Below are positions 1 through 14,919 of a DNA stretch of 64,000 bases, in pieces (the first letter of the stretch is position 1; each line of letters opens with the position of its first letter). A program made the position numbers and the translations under genes. The notes beneath the pieces were generated by a model. It did no database searches and had not been told where the DNA came from. It saw nothing but the letters and a program-made list of their open reading frames with translations. Source of the stretch: Megaleporinus macrocephalus (taxonomy: Eukaryota > Chordata > Actinopteri > Characiformes > Anostomidae); contig CM038720.1 in the NCBI GenBank assembly GCA_021613375.1, positions 13,671,962-13,735,961 of the forward strand, in the 5' to 3' direction.

Positions 1-771
1 GGTTTATAAAGTACTAGCAACTACTTCCCAGCTCTTTCGCCAAACCAATATTCTAAAATAATTATCAGTGATGGTCAGTAAAAACCCAATCTTAGTGATG
101 GCATCGATCCAGTACTGTTTTTGGTATCAAGCTAAAATCAGCACATTTACCAACCCTTGATTGTATTTGTAATCAAGTATGCTATTCTTTACGTTGAGAT
201 TAAGAGAGTAATCAACTACATTCAGTTCCTAAAAGCAAACATTTAACTTTACTTCACATACATACATTTTTTACTACAACCATATGTTTATTTGTGAGCT
301 CCTGCTTGTGTGGGTTTCCTCTCTTTCAATAACATGGCTTTATAGTAACCCACCGATCCCAGAGCAGCTTCATTTCTTAAAGGTGCAATATATGATTCTA
401 GAGAACAACTGTTGGTATCTGACCTTTCTCTTTAGTGCTGCTTCAGAAGCTTCTCTCCCCAATTTGTGGAAGTGCATTTTCAAGGGGAACACTTTTAAAA
501 GTCTCCCTGACCATAAAACCCTTCAACCTTTGTACAAACAAATACCATGATATAATGTTCAAGTGAATGGAGACACAGCAAGTAATGTAACTAGCTGTGA
601 TTAGGTTGTGGCTTAGCAAACTGTGCATGTTAAGCAGTTGCTATCACAAACATTGGCAAATGGAACAAAACAATGCCTACCTACTGGTTCTGTGAAAGTT
701 CATGCTACCCACCTGTTCAGCAGAAACAGAGCTACAACAGCTGAAGTCAGCATCTTTTTTCTATTCCACCT
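1..771. other. Downstream intergenic or distal 3' sequence, nothing recognised
   Basis: AT-rich sequence with short open frames only. I see no gene, RNA or clear repeat. Confidence 0.5.
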
Positions 772-1260
772 TAAAGGGTGCAGCACTCATCTCAGTCTAC
801 CTCTCCATCTTCTTCTTTGAATTTTCTAGGTTCACCTTAAATGGTGTAGCAGTTACTTTCGGGCATTAGAATGTAACTGTAGCACCATTTAAGGTTAAAT
901 GGGAAAATTCAAACCAGAAGCCTCTCGCAAATCTCCAAGAGAACTCTTTACTGTTGAAACACCTCACTGTATTACCCCACTGTTAACTCAGCTCTATGCC
1001 CTTGCCTTATCGAGGAACTTATTTTTCAATCTTCGTTCTTCAGATCTTCTTTTCTTTTCTCCACCATCTCTCCTTTTTGACAATTGTGTCTTGTGCACGA
1101 GCACAAGTGCCCCCCTCCACCCTTTTCTGCTCACTGGCTGGAACAGCGTTTTGTTTATTTTCCATTCACAGTGTACAAACACCAGATTTGTGTTCCATTA
1201 CGCACACAGACTGAATTTGACAAAATCGCATTGGCGTAAAATCATATACTGCACCTTTAA
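772..1260. mobile_element. Candidate non-autonomous DNA element with TTAAAGG-TGCAG ends
   Basis: The left end TTAAAGGGTGCAG (772) and right end CTGCACCTTTAA (about 1245-1256) are imperfect inverted copies. Between them lies a hairpin (829-897) that repeats the same kind of motif (CACCTTAAATGGTG). There is no coding capacity that I recognise; the open frame at 899-1336 has no family features. I cannot see a clear target-site duplication. Confidence 0.4.
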
Positions 1261-1899
1261 ATCAAGTAATATTGACAGCCCTAAACAAATCCATCCTTCA
1301 TCCTTTGTGATGTCATGTACTGAAGTGGTTAAGTAGACCAAGTTCACGTTTCTAGCAGCTTTTAAAGAGAAACTGGTACTGGCCGAAACTCTAAAACAAC
1401 GCTATCTTGACCCAGTTATTCAAAATCCAAATAATAGAAGGTGACTTGAGAAACAGCGGCCGCTTTATCAGACACCTCATGGCGAACTTGTTTTAGGATC
1501 AACCGACACTGCTCAGACAACAACGAAGCCCTGTACAAAAGCATGCCATACAATCATCATCATTACATATATATTTTTGAACCGTGATAGTCATAGTCGT
1601 CATAATCATCATCAGTATCATCATCATCTTGAGACAAAAATAGTTATATGCACTTACAAAGCTTTGAAAATCGTTAGCGGAGCATAAATCACCAGCATTC
1701 AGTAGAAAATAAACAAAGAATGAAATGCAAATCACCAAAAATTTAGGTCTGAAGTTCATGCAAGTAGTTGCCACCTATAGTATGTTAGCACTACATAGTG
1801 GTTTACAAGATACCTATTTGTGTTAAAAGTTAAATCTGCCATAGTTTTCAATGATTCCTTGCAATACTAAACACACAGAGGAAAGAAAGAACAACACTA

Positions 1900-3237
1900 G
1901 AGTACAGTATGCTGACATGCTGCTCGGACTGCTGTTGTGGAGGGAGAGGTCTTATACTGTTCACCATGTACAAAGAGGTTTCGCCCTCCCCCCAGAGTGA
2001 GTGAGGCGTGGGGTCTGGTGACATACTACAAATAAGCTAGATTCACATTTCAGAATGAAACAAACAGGAATCGAATCAATTCAATGAAAACGAAAACGGG
2101 AACAGCAGTTGTCCAGTGAATTTTTCTTAACGTCTTGAGAACGAACACCATGTGAAGTCTTTCAAAAGCATCAAACCGCATGTGTGAATCTTACCAAACT
2201 CATTCGAACGATTCAGGGTGGAAAAAGCTGCTGATTCGCTCCTCTGCGTACTGCGGGAGCGGAGAGGCTTCCCTTTAACTTAGAATGATGCTTTCACATT
2301 CAAGAGGTCAACAGAAGACTGTTCGTTGTCATATCAACGAGACACCCCTAAAGTACGTCCCCATCATGCGCACTTCTGAAAATGACTCACATGACAGAAA
2401 GGTGACAAGCAAGTCTTACCACTGCATAAATAATATATAAAAATCTAAAAAATCCTGCATATACAGACAAAAACAAACACCACCAAAAGGGTGAAGGTTG
2501 AAAGGTGCATGAGTTAACGTGGATGACTCGATTTATATATAATACATAGACTCTCTTTACCTTAAACTGTACACCTGACTATGTAAATCCACAGGGTACT
2601 GAACATTGTGCCTTAATATCTCTATACAATCTCTAAAATCTTCTTTCTCTAGATTAACTCAATGTAACGTTTAGGCAATTAACTGCATGACTCGCAGCGC
2701 CCTTCTTTCTCGACTTCCAATATACCTCGAATTTACTACTATTACTCTAGTAATCAGTGCAATAAGTTACAAGATAAAATCTGACACTCTTCCCAGTAAT
2801 TGGCATTAAATAAACAATCCTCTACCTTCTTATAAACCGACTAAAAAACCTTCACAAAAAGATTCCTCACCAGACCAACACTGATCCCAAGTGGGAGAAC
2901 ATACGAATGATAATTAGCTTCACTACAACTCAGTAATGCGTAAACGTCAGACTTTTAGACCAAGGCTCTTAGCTTTTGCATGATCGGTGTCGTCCTTTCA
3001 TGTTGTGTGTAATGAGTAGTCACACTTATACCTGCACAATACTGCCAAAAGTAGACTTTATCTTACTCAAATAAACAAATAAAACCCCCACTGAATAATA
3101 CTAAAAATCCATGCTTCCGGGAAAAAAGGTTCAAATCCATGTAAAACTGGCATCAATAATTTGACTATTAAATATACAGTCTCAATAGAACAACAGCAAT
3201 ACTTAAAATGACAAATAGTAATAATAAAAGTACCGTG

Positions 3238-3271
<34 letters not shown>

Positions 3272-3829
3272 CAATATAGTACTTCATTAAAACATGATCT
3301 ATTATAGTTAGGAGTGCCTGGGCACGTAGGGCATAAGGCCTATGGAGACGAGAGTGGAGTGCATGAGGAGGGGAGAGGGGGACTGTAGGAGAGAAGGCAT
3401 TACGCAGGCTATAACACTTGGATCGGTTATCAGTTATCTAGAGTCTGTGCTCACTCTCTGCCACTGATATGTTTGTCATCAATCACTTGGGTGAATCTTG
3501 GCATAGACTCGGTAAGCTGCAGTGTATAGTGGCGTGGTATGGTGTGTTTCATGTACTGGTGTCGTGTTTGGCCTGTGTTGGAGTGAATCCCGCAAGGGGT
3601 AGCTGTGGTAGCAGTAGGGGGTTGGGGAGGGATGCAGTAGTGGAGAGCAGCCCAGTAGGTGGAAAAACAGGTGTAGGTTTGCATGCAGGCGTAGACGGCT
3701 GTGTGGCAGAGCTGGAAAGGCTGGAAGCTCTCCAACGCTGCACTCCTTCCTGCCGTCCCACTCATCCTCCCTCTCCTTTCTCCTCTGCAAGAGCACTCTT
3801 GTCGAACGACGTCCCGCTGCGGTCCCACT
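1900..3829 (-). other. camk2b: Candidate camk2b 3' UTR exon and downstream region
   Basis: Below the acceptor at 3830 the sequence is single-copy in look. Its first ~300 bp (3530-3829) are GC-richer than the remainder. There are open frames here on both strands but none with a recognisable protein. I could not fix the polyadenylation site: sense-strand AATAAA occurs at 1153-1158 and 287-292, both distant. The lower boundary given is arbitrary. The region includes an (ATA)n microsatellite at 3238-3270. Confidence 0.4.
3238..3270. repeat. (ATA)n microsatellite
   Basis: Eleven uninterrupted ATA/TAA units inside the probable 3' UTR or downstream region of camk2b. Confidence 0.95.
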
Positions 3830-4956
3830 CTGTGACACAAACACCAAAAACACAGACGTCATAAAAATATTTTTAAAAATGGGAAGTTCAGTATCTGAGC
3901 TTAAACCATCCTTTAAAGGATTGAAATCTACTAAGAACAAACAATTTCTTATTCCATTTTTGTACTGTAACCTCTAGCAGTGACCGAGCCCCCCCAACAC
4001 ACACACTGAGCATAATTATATAATTAGCACAGAATTTAACTGTTTTAACTGTTTTATTTGTTTTAATGTTTGTTTTAATGTTTGTTTAATTCACTGCAGA
4101 CATCATTACTACTGATAAGCTGATTTAGGCCAATGTATAGGATGATAAATTATCTTTATTCATTAAAACAGCAGCTGCTGCTCCACTGAAGGTGCAGGAA
4201 TGGAAAAAAACTCTCAAACAAGAAGCTGGTAAACAAGAAGCTCTAGTTTTAATACTGGTAGTATTTTTAATAAGGAGTGTTGTGCATGGAGCTACTGTAG
4301 GACATCAACAACAATTCTTCTTCTAGTGTCACAAAACTTAAGCAGCTGCTTCGTAAAAATGCGAAAGGCACTCTCTCCATCTACTATCAGGGCTACTGTA
4401 GCAATATGGCGGCCTCTGTTTGAAGTGAAACTGCTCATAGGTAGGTATTTCTGCCAACAATTTCTGCTAAAAGATTCTGCAACATTTCACACACTGCTCC
4501 TTTAAAGACGCTGTAAACTCATGAGTTAAAACCACGTCACGATACATGGCTCCTATATGCTATATACACTATGTATTATATTGGCTGTATTATTTTAAAG
4601 TAATAATACAGTGAATCTGTTAAGGAACTAGTTTTATTATACTGTGAGTGCTGTCACAGTATTTTGGCCAATCAAATCATATGCTTTCTGCTATCTTGTC
4701 TCAGCCCTCCAATCACTGCTCGGTAAGCATTGCTATCCCTCAAGGCTTTAATTCGCTATCAGTCTGTCAGTGTCTAAAAAAATACAAACTTGTTATCAGC
4801 AGGCACTGAGACTGGGACTGGAATAAAAGGTGAAAAGTAACAGATCAGGGCCTAGCAACCCACTCAACACAACACCAGCACTAAATATAAATTACTGAAC
4901 GTATAACACTGCAGATGGAGCGCTGTGAAGTGGGAGCATGTACATGTAGGTGTTAC
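3830..4956 (-). other. camk2b: Probable 3' UTR intron of camk2b
   Basis: A 1.1-kb stretch between the donor just after the stop codon (gtaaca at 4951-4956) and a plausible acceptor (ttgtgtcacag) at 3830-3832. It is AT-rich and holds a part of a dispersed fish repeat near 4365-4510. A sense-strand AATAAA lies at about 4053-4058, so an unspliced, early-polyadenylated UTR is possible instead. Confidence 0.5.
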
Positions 4957-5191
4957 CTTTACTGGAGTGGGGCGGCAGGTGCGCCTGAGCAGTGGAAGTG
5001 CACATTCTGCCATTTAGAGTCGCGGCGGTGCCACACACGCGTCTCCTCCGACTGGCTGCTGCGCGGCCGGCCCTGGCCGTCCACGAACTGTGTGAGGCGG
5101 ATGTAGGCGATGCAGGCGGCGTCCTCACCAATCAGGTGCACGTGCGGATTCAGGATGGTGGTGTGAATGGGTTTACTGTTCTTTGAAAGCA
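4957..5191 (-). CDS. camk2b: camk2b last coding exon: hub C-terminus and stop
   Basis: A 235-bp exon that begins with a split Leu, then [20 protein letters not shown], through [18 protein letters not shown] and [20 protein letters not shown], to [10 protein letters not shown] and TAA (4959-4961). VWHRRD is the hub pocket motif. The exon appears to end two bases after the stop at TAAAG/gtaaca, giving a 3' UTR intron. GAPAAPLQ is also the mammalian gamma ending, while QNVHFHC matches beta. The exon is GC-rich (Arg and Gly codons). Acceptor tctgtacag/TG. Confidence 0.96.
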
Positions 5192-5339
5192 CTGTACAGA
5201 CGCCGGGAAGATAAGGAGAGTGTTATTTAGATTCTACAGCAGCGATCCATCTAAAATTGGAGTTAGAGAACCGTTTACAATGCTCTTTTACTACTACAGC
5301 TAAAACAGGCCAACATCTAACAATAGTTCACTACATCAG

Positions 5340-5665
5340 TTCGGTCTGTTTATGTTTCATGGCCATGGGCATCTGTTTTGGTCACGTGTCTGTCCTTGTC
5401 TCCTCCCTTTACCCGTTTTGAATCTGCGTCTTCTAAGTGTTATTCATTGTTCAGAGAGTGTTAAGTTAGTGATCATTATTCCATCATCTTGTTTCCAGTC
5501 TGTCGTGTTGTTTAGTGTTTGATTTTCTGTCATCGTCTTTCCTGTAAGTCTGTTTATGTTTCTTTGTTTGCTTTGTTGTGTAGTGCTCCACGTTTTGTTT
5601 ATTTTCGTAATGAATAAAAGAAATGTGAAAGGGTATCCACCTCCTACATCAACATCCCCGTTACA
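5340..5665 (+). mobile_element. Fragment resembling a Ty3/gypsy-type LTR 3' end
   Basis: T-rich sequence running into AATAAAAG (about 5614), then a C-rich stretch and the end CCCCGTTACA. This is the look of the R/U5 part and terminal ...TTACA of fish gypsy LTRs. The left end is not defined and no paired LTR or internal coding sequence is visible. It sits in the intron between the two last hub exons. Classified by look only. Confidence 0.4.
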
Positions 5666-6081
5666 GGTGAGAAATTAACATGACTATGAACATTTTTTTA
5701 GCAATATGTATTGGCCTATGATGATTAGGTTTAGCTACAGTGTTTTTCTAAGAAAGTTGGCCTGTTGAATTACATTTAATGCAGAGAAGTATGCTGTTGT
5801 ATTGATAGTGTTTGATGAATCTGGCCCTGCTGGGACAATTTCTATTCCAACTTCTCAAATCTCAGAAAAACGAAATATTGTAATGCATTACGTGCAACGT
5901 AAAAAATGTCTTGCCGTTTGTAATAAAGTGGTTGGACTTTGTTTTAAAGTAGACGGTGAGTGCAGTCGTAGTTAGTCTGAGTAAAAAGTTTCTCAGCTCT
6001 ACACAAGAACAAGCATGCAGACTTCTCAAACAAGAACAGGTCAACACGTCTAGCTTATCTTGTACACGTGACCGTTTTTCA

Positions 6082-6336
<255 letters not shown>

Positions 6337-6362
6337 TCAAGTGGGTAAGTGGCAGTGACTCA

Positions 6363-10590
<4,228 letters not shown>

Positions 10591-10731
10591 TCTGAACGGA
10601 CAGGGAGGGGCTGGAGCGGGGCGGGATCGGAGGGGAGGAGGATTGGGGAGGGGGGACAGGGGCCGTCTCTGGCTCAGGCTGCGAGGGGGCCGAGGCGCGG
10701 CCCATGCTGCTCACCAGATTTGTCAAGCGGG
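10591..10731 (-). CDS. camk2b: camk2b proline-rich linker exon L3 (diverged repeat with PPIPPR)
   Basis: A 141-bp (47-codon), phase 1 to phase 1 exon. It begins (T)RLTNLVSSMGRASAPSQPE, a diverged copy of the L2 head (KLTDILGCVRRGSG). A strongly proline-rich tail follows, including APVPPPQ and PPIPPR, the latter fitting a class II SH3 ligand (PxxPxR). Acceptor acaccctcag/CC, donor CAGA/gtgagt. The donor context is nearly the same as that of L2, as expected for tandem exon duplication. It is very GC-rich compared with its introns. Confidence 0.85.
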
Positions 10732-11267
10732 CTGAGGGTGTAAAAGGGCGAGGGTGTCCCACAGCACCGCCCAGACATGAGGGACATCGGGTGGACATAG
10801 GGAAATGGACACAGGGCAACACAGACAGTGGCATAGTTAAGGAAACTAAAAAAAAGAAAAACAAATGAAGACAGGACAGATGTGGGTAGACTTTATTTAT
10901 TTATGAGACTGTCTCAGTGGGATTCCTGTTGACAGTTGGCATTTTATTAACTTTAGCAATTTTTGTGATTTAAGTTTTTAGACACGCTTTAGAATATCCC
11001 AAAGTGAAATGTGTAACCTAAAGAATGATAAATCTGTCTTTATTAAAATTTCAACATACAGCAGTTTTGCTAATTTCAAAATTGGCTGTATTATTCTGGT
11101 TTGCTTTACTGCAAACTACAGATGCCTTTTTACCAAATAAGTAAATAATTAAGCAATAAGTGAATACTAAATATCCGTATATTTAAAGTACTACATCCAT
11201 TACTGTAGTTATCCAGTGTACACTACTGTGAGTAGCACTGGGCCAGATGGGGGAAGGCTCTACTCAC
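10732..11267 (-). other. camk2b: camk2b intron between linker exons L2 and L3
   Basis: A 536-bp AT-rich intron between two homologous proline-rich exons. Nothing else recognised. Confidence 0.85.
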
Positions 11268-11387
11268 TCTGAATGGCAGGGATATGTGGAGGGGAGGGAA
11301 CAGATGGTGCTCCTCCTTCAGTGTCGGGCGGGGCGGTGGGTCCAGAGCCCCTGCGCACACAGCCCAGGATGTCCGTCAGCTTGGAGG
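11268..11387 (-). CDS. camk2b: camk2b proline-rich linker exon L2 (SKLTDILGCVRRGSG repeat)
   Basis: A 120-bp (40-codon), phase 1 to phase 1 exon. It begins (S)SKLTDILGCVRRGSGPTAP and continues with a Pro-rich tail ending PAIQ. The head is clearly homologous to the [20 protein letters not shown] repeats of the longest human CAMK2B isoform. This is the region linked to muscle betaM-type isoforms and SH3 binding. Acceptor gaccgcag/CC, donor CAGA/gtgagt. Conserved RRGS is a basophilic-kinase-type site. Confidence 0.88.
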
Positions 11388-11544
11388 CTGCGGTCATGGG
11401 CGGGTAGGGGATGAGGACGAAGGTAAAGGCCAGAACCAGGCCAGAGGGAGAAGGACAGTAGAGAAACTTCAATCGGGATCATTTTATCATCTCATGCTGG
11501 GTGGGGGGCTGACTAAGTGATCCCCATGCAATTAAAATCAACAG

Positions 11545-11701
11545 GGGTGTCCCACTCTGGTTCTGGAGGGTCAGAGTTCTGCACAATTTGGTGACTGCCT
11601 TGCTCAAGCACCTGCTATATTTTGTAACATGGGTCTGAATAAGGCAATTACCAGAAAACGCTGAATGCTGGTTCTATAGGACTAGAGTTGGACAGTCCCC
11701 G
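11545..11701. mobile_element. Short inverted-repeat element (GTGTCCAACTCTGGT family)
   Basis: The left end GGTGTCCCACTCTGGTTCTG and the inverted right end GGACTGTCCAACTCTAGTCC match imperfectly over about 20 bp. This terminal style is common in fish genomes. No coding content. It lies in the intron between linker exons L1 and L2. Confidence 0.55.
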
Positions 11702-12052
11702 AGTTAAAAAGTAAAGGGTCAAGGTACATGCCATTCCATGTGCTGCCACAAGGTGGCAACACGCAAGCAGAGTTGGACCATCGCTCTGAGTGTGCAGGAG
11801 AACCTGCATGGGTGTAGTCACACCGTGAAGAAGTGGAGCAGTGAAAGGGCTCGGGCACGTGAGCCTGCTCTATGACAGGGGCTGGTGAACAAACTCACCT
11901 TCTGGCAGGCTTACAGCAAAGCACATGTGTTCTTCTGCTGTGATGACTAAGTGGAAAACTCTAATCTAGCCCTCCTTAAAGCAGAAGAGAGGGCCTGGTA
12001 GCGCTTGAGAAGAAGTGCTGTTAGACCATAATTCTCTGATGATCACGTAGCA

Positions 12053-12222
12053 CAATGGTTCTCAACCCTGGTCCTGGATTCCTCCTGCCTGGACGTTTGC
12101 AACTCCAGTTCTAGGGACCCAGTATTCCTTGGCCAAACTTACTTGACCTAACTCCACTGGTAAGCTAAATCAGGGTTTCCCGTGCAAACTGGAAACCCAG
12201 GACCAGGACTGGGAACCAATGA
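12053..12222. mobile_element. Short inverted-repeat element (CAACCCTGGTCCTGG family)
   Basis: Left TGGTTCTCAACCCTGGTCCT; the inverted right end reads TTGGTTCCCAGTCCTGGTCC. This is a MITE-like element with typical fish hAT-type ends. It is the second such element in the same 1.06-kb intron between L1 and L2. Confidence 0.6.
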
Positions 12223-12445
12223 TGTACAAGCATTCAACTGACAGCAAACTTAACGCAGCATCCTCTAGAGTAAGGCAAGGGTGATCCTTCTTTTCACACG
12301 TGACCCCAATAAGCTGAGCAATATGCTTAAACTAAAAAACGCTGTCTCCACATTCCTCAAGCCAAAACAGGTTAGTACAGGAGTAGAGATGCTGTGCAAG
12401 AAGTGACCAGCCAAGCCAAACGGAAGAGATGCACTGATGACTTAC

Positions 12446-12526
12446 AGAAGATGGCCGGGGCAGGGCCTGGAGGAGACTGGCCGGACTCTGAGGCGGCCTT
12501 AAGCGAGCTGCTATCTAGACTTTTTC
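12446..12526 (-). CDS. camk2b: camk2b proline-rich linker exon L1
   Basis: An 81-bp (27-codon), phase 1 to phase 1 candidate exon. Read in the phase set by exon V6 it gives (G)KSLDSSSLKAASESGQS, then PPGPAPAIF, with no stop. The acceptor has a good pyrimidine tract (tcttccctgccactcactag/GA) and the donor is TTCT/gtaagt. Its Ser- and Pro-rich pattern and position resemble the first of the proline-rich linker repeats of long CAMK2B isoforms (SVRRGSGAPEAEGP type), but sequence identity is low. I call it from splice sites, phase and neighbours; it is the least certain of the coding exons. Confidence 0.68.
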
Positions 12527-13819
12527 CTAGTGAGTGGCAGGGAAGAGTGAAGGTGGGAAAACACAGAGAAACACAGCACTGAAAAAGGAGGACAGTGGGG
12601 TGGAGACGTCAGAAGGGAGGGATGGTGGGGGGTCCAGAGAGAATCGAGACGGGACGGATGATCTGGGCACACCATGTAACAAAACCACAGCAGTCTGGTA
12701 TTGAGGTCATGTCACGCGTGCCACAGAAACTCTGGTGACTGGTCTACATTGCAACCCCATTCTAGCCCCCTTGACAGTTCTGAAGAGGGACACAGTGTTA
12801 GAAAATAAAGGAAAAAGAACACACATTCACTTATAAGAATAACCATGCGCACGCAGCGTATACACACCATCCACATCCACATAATTTACTCATAGCCCAC
12901 ATCTCACATCTGCCTTTCTTAGTTTCCAGAGTTAAAAATACTACTGCATTCAAGGTGCCCTTGCAGTGTTCCTGACTGTCTCTCCCAAGAGAGCGACAAG
13001 AGAGAGAATCAGCTAACCTTCTGTATTAAAACTGGAGAAGGCACCCAAGTTTAACAGCTCTTTAAATATCATTTTTCAGCTTTCTAGTTCAGAGCGCAAA
13101 CCTGCCATCGTTATGCACAATGAAGTCCAGTTTTTGGTCACATCTGGACTGGCCATATTTTATATATAACTATACATAAAGTGTGGCCAATGCAAAAGAT
13201 CCATATCCACATTTTTAAATACCTTATGCTTTATTTTCTCCAATAATTTAAAAAAAATGAACACGAATTGAGATTTTATGCTCCTTGTAGAGAATGTGTG
13301 CTTTCTCTTTACTTCAACAACAACAAAACAACAAAATCTGAGCTTTTCCAGACAAAATCATGCAAATTGCAAAGTACAGTCACACAAAATCTCTGCAGAC
13401 AGTTTACTGGGCTGTAAAACATACAAATAATATTTCATTCAAAAATGCAAGCGTGCAAGAAAGCTAGCAGTAACCACTTACCATGGTCAATAACACTTTA
13501 CTATAGGATGCTGTTCATAAGGCTGCATGACACCTGCATCAGCTTATGATGACAACTGACATAACCCTACAAAAATGTTCATAGGTGTCACTTGTCATCA
13601 ACACTGGCATGTTTTAGCAAATGATGCCTATTGGAATAGGCGGTTATAAACATTAATGTAGGTTATGTCATAACAAAGTATTATGTAGTCTTATAAACAG
13701 CACCCTATGGTAAAGTGTTTTCCCACAGTTTTATTTGCTTGATGTGAATTCATTATTACCAGCATTCTTAGGTGTTAGGCTCAGCTTGAGAATTATGTGT
13801 GCACATAGATGCAACCTAC
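12527..13819 (-). other. camk2b: camk2b intron between V6 and L1
   Basis: A 1.3-kb intron holding a 229-bp palindromic MITE at its far end (13492-13720). The remainder is AT-rich with no recognised feature. Confidence 0.8.
13492..13720. mobile_element. 229-bp MITE with long terminal inverted repeats
   Basis: Left AACACTTTACTATAGGATGC and inverted right AACACTTTACCATAGGGTGC. The match continues inward (TGTTCATAAGGCTGCAT against TGTTTATAAGACTACAT), about 40 bp in all. No coding sequence. Target duplication not clear. It ends about 100 bp upstream (in sense) of exon V6's 3' splice site region... measured on the other side, V6 lies immediately beyond it at 13820. Confidence 0.75.
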
Positions 13820-13868
13820 CTTTAACATCCTCGTCCTCGATTGTGGTGTTGCTGCTGTCCGAGGATTC
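13820..13868 (-). CDS. camk2b: camk2b variable linker exon V6: ESSDSSNTTIEDEDVK
   Basis: A 49-bp exon encoding ESSDSSNTTIEDEDVK plus G. It matches mammalian ESSDSANTTIEDEDAK. Acceptor gtgttacag/GAA, donor AAAG/gtaggt. The trailing G gives phase 1. With the hub exon at 6.4 kb it makes GCT (Ala), as in mammalian KARKQEII. With exon L1 at 12.5 kb it makes GGA (Gly). Confidence 0.94.
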
Positions 13869-14874
13869 CTGTAACACAAACAAACATTGGCAGTTAATGT
13901 TAATACCAAGGCTTTTCTTCACAGACACATATACAAGCACAACGCCGCAAACATCACTGAACATACAGCAACCGGTAGAAATCGCCATAGATATGAATGA
14001 AAACCATCGTCACCACAAATGGAACGGCACACAACAAATTTCAAGTGATTGCAAACATTAGCTAGCGCACACAGTTTCAGTCAGACTTCAGTCATAGATC
14101 TCTCTATCTTCTTAAGCCCAAAGCTAACAGGAATAAGCTCAAGTTGCACCTGCAGCTTATTCTCTAGGTTACCACCTAGTGAGGCTGTAACACTGTATAT
14201 GAAGATGCTCTCACGGTTCCACAGTTTGCTCTCCAGATGGCAACGGAGAGCGTACAGTTGTTACGCACATCCCTCCCACCACCACCCCACCCCACCTCAA
14301 TGAATCTACCTACCCACACACAAAAACACAGTCTCACTAATAGCACATATTAATCTTTGACATGTACAACACACAGACGCTTCTCGCTTTGGGCTCGTAT
14401 CTCTCTCTGAGCGTCCCTGTGGGCGGGTTATCTGCCCACTGCACACACTCAGTGTGGAGGCAGAACGACAGACAGAGCGGGCTATCAGACTGAGACAGGG
14501 CAGTCAGAGCACAGAGATACGGAAAAGCGCTCCAGAGTCCTTGCCACTCAAAGGCAGCGGCTGTATGGATTTGATGAAAGGATGGGGAGGGAGAAGGCCA
14601 GGAGAGGGGGGTGGGCTGTGAATTGGGTATCATTATGTACAGATTAGTGTGCTTGACTCAATACGCTGGAATGGATGATACAGAAACAGGTGATGGTTTG
14701 AGAAGGTGGTGAAGGTTTTGCAAACACAGATGGGGGACTTTTTAGGAGATCCATTAAGTTCCATTAAGAACACTGTATAATTAAAGTTGAGGTTATACTT
14801 AAAACCCTAACACAGCCCTAAAGAAGTAGTTTTGCCAGTGTATGAGCCATATACTGGACATTGTTTGTGTCCGT

Positions 14875-14919
14875 GATATACTTCTTTAATTAAGCACTGC
14901 TAAATTAAAGAAGTATATC
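14875..14919. repeat. Perfect 17-bp inverted repeat (hairpin)
   Basis: GATATACTTCTTTAATT at 14875-14891 is an exact reverse complement of 14903-14919, with an 11-base loop. Short direct duplications follow it (AACTGTATC, and GTTATCTTAAAGAG twice). Confidence 0.9.

Noticed and set aside
899..1336. 145-codon plus-strand open frame
   Set aside because: Lies largely within a candidate mobile element and shows no domain, signal peptide or codon bias that I can recognise.
3451..3940. Overlapping open frames on both strands (up to 153 codons)
   Set aside because: No recognisable protein features; the minus-strand frame crosses a probable UTR acceptor. Treated as 3' UTR exon.
4915..5186. Plus-strand open frames opposite the last coding exon
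   Set aside because: Antisense shadows of a GC-rich, highly conserved coding exon.
14337..14633. 98-codon minus-strand frame with an acceptor-like ccatacag inside
   Set aside because: No donor in phase and no family similarity.
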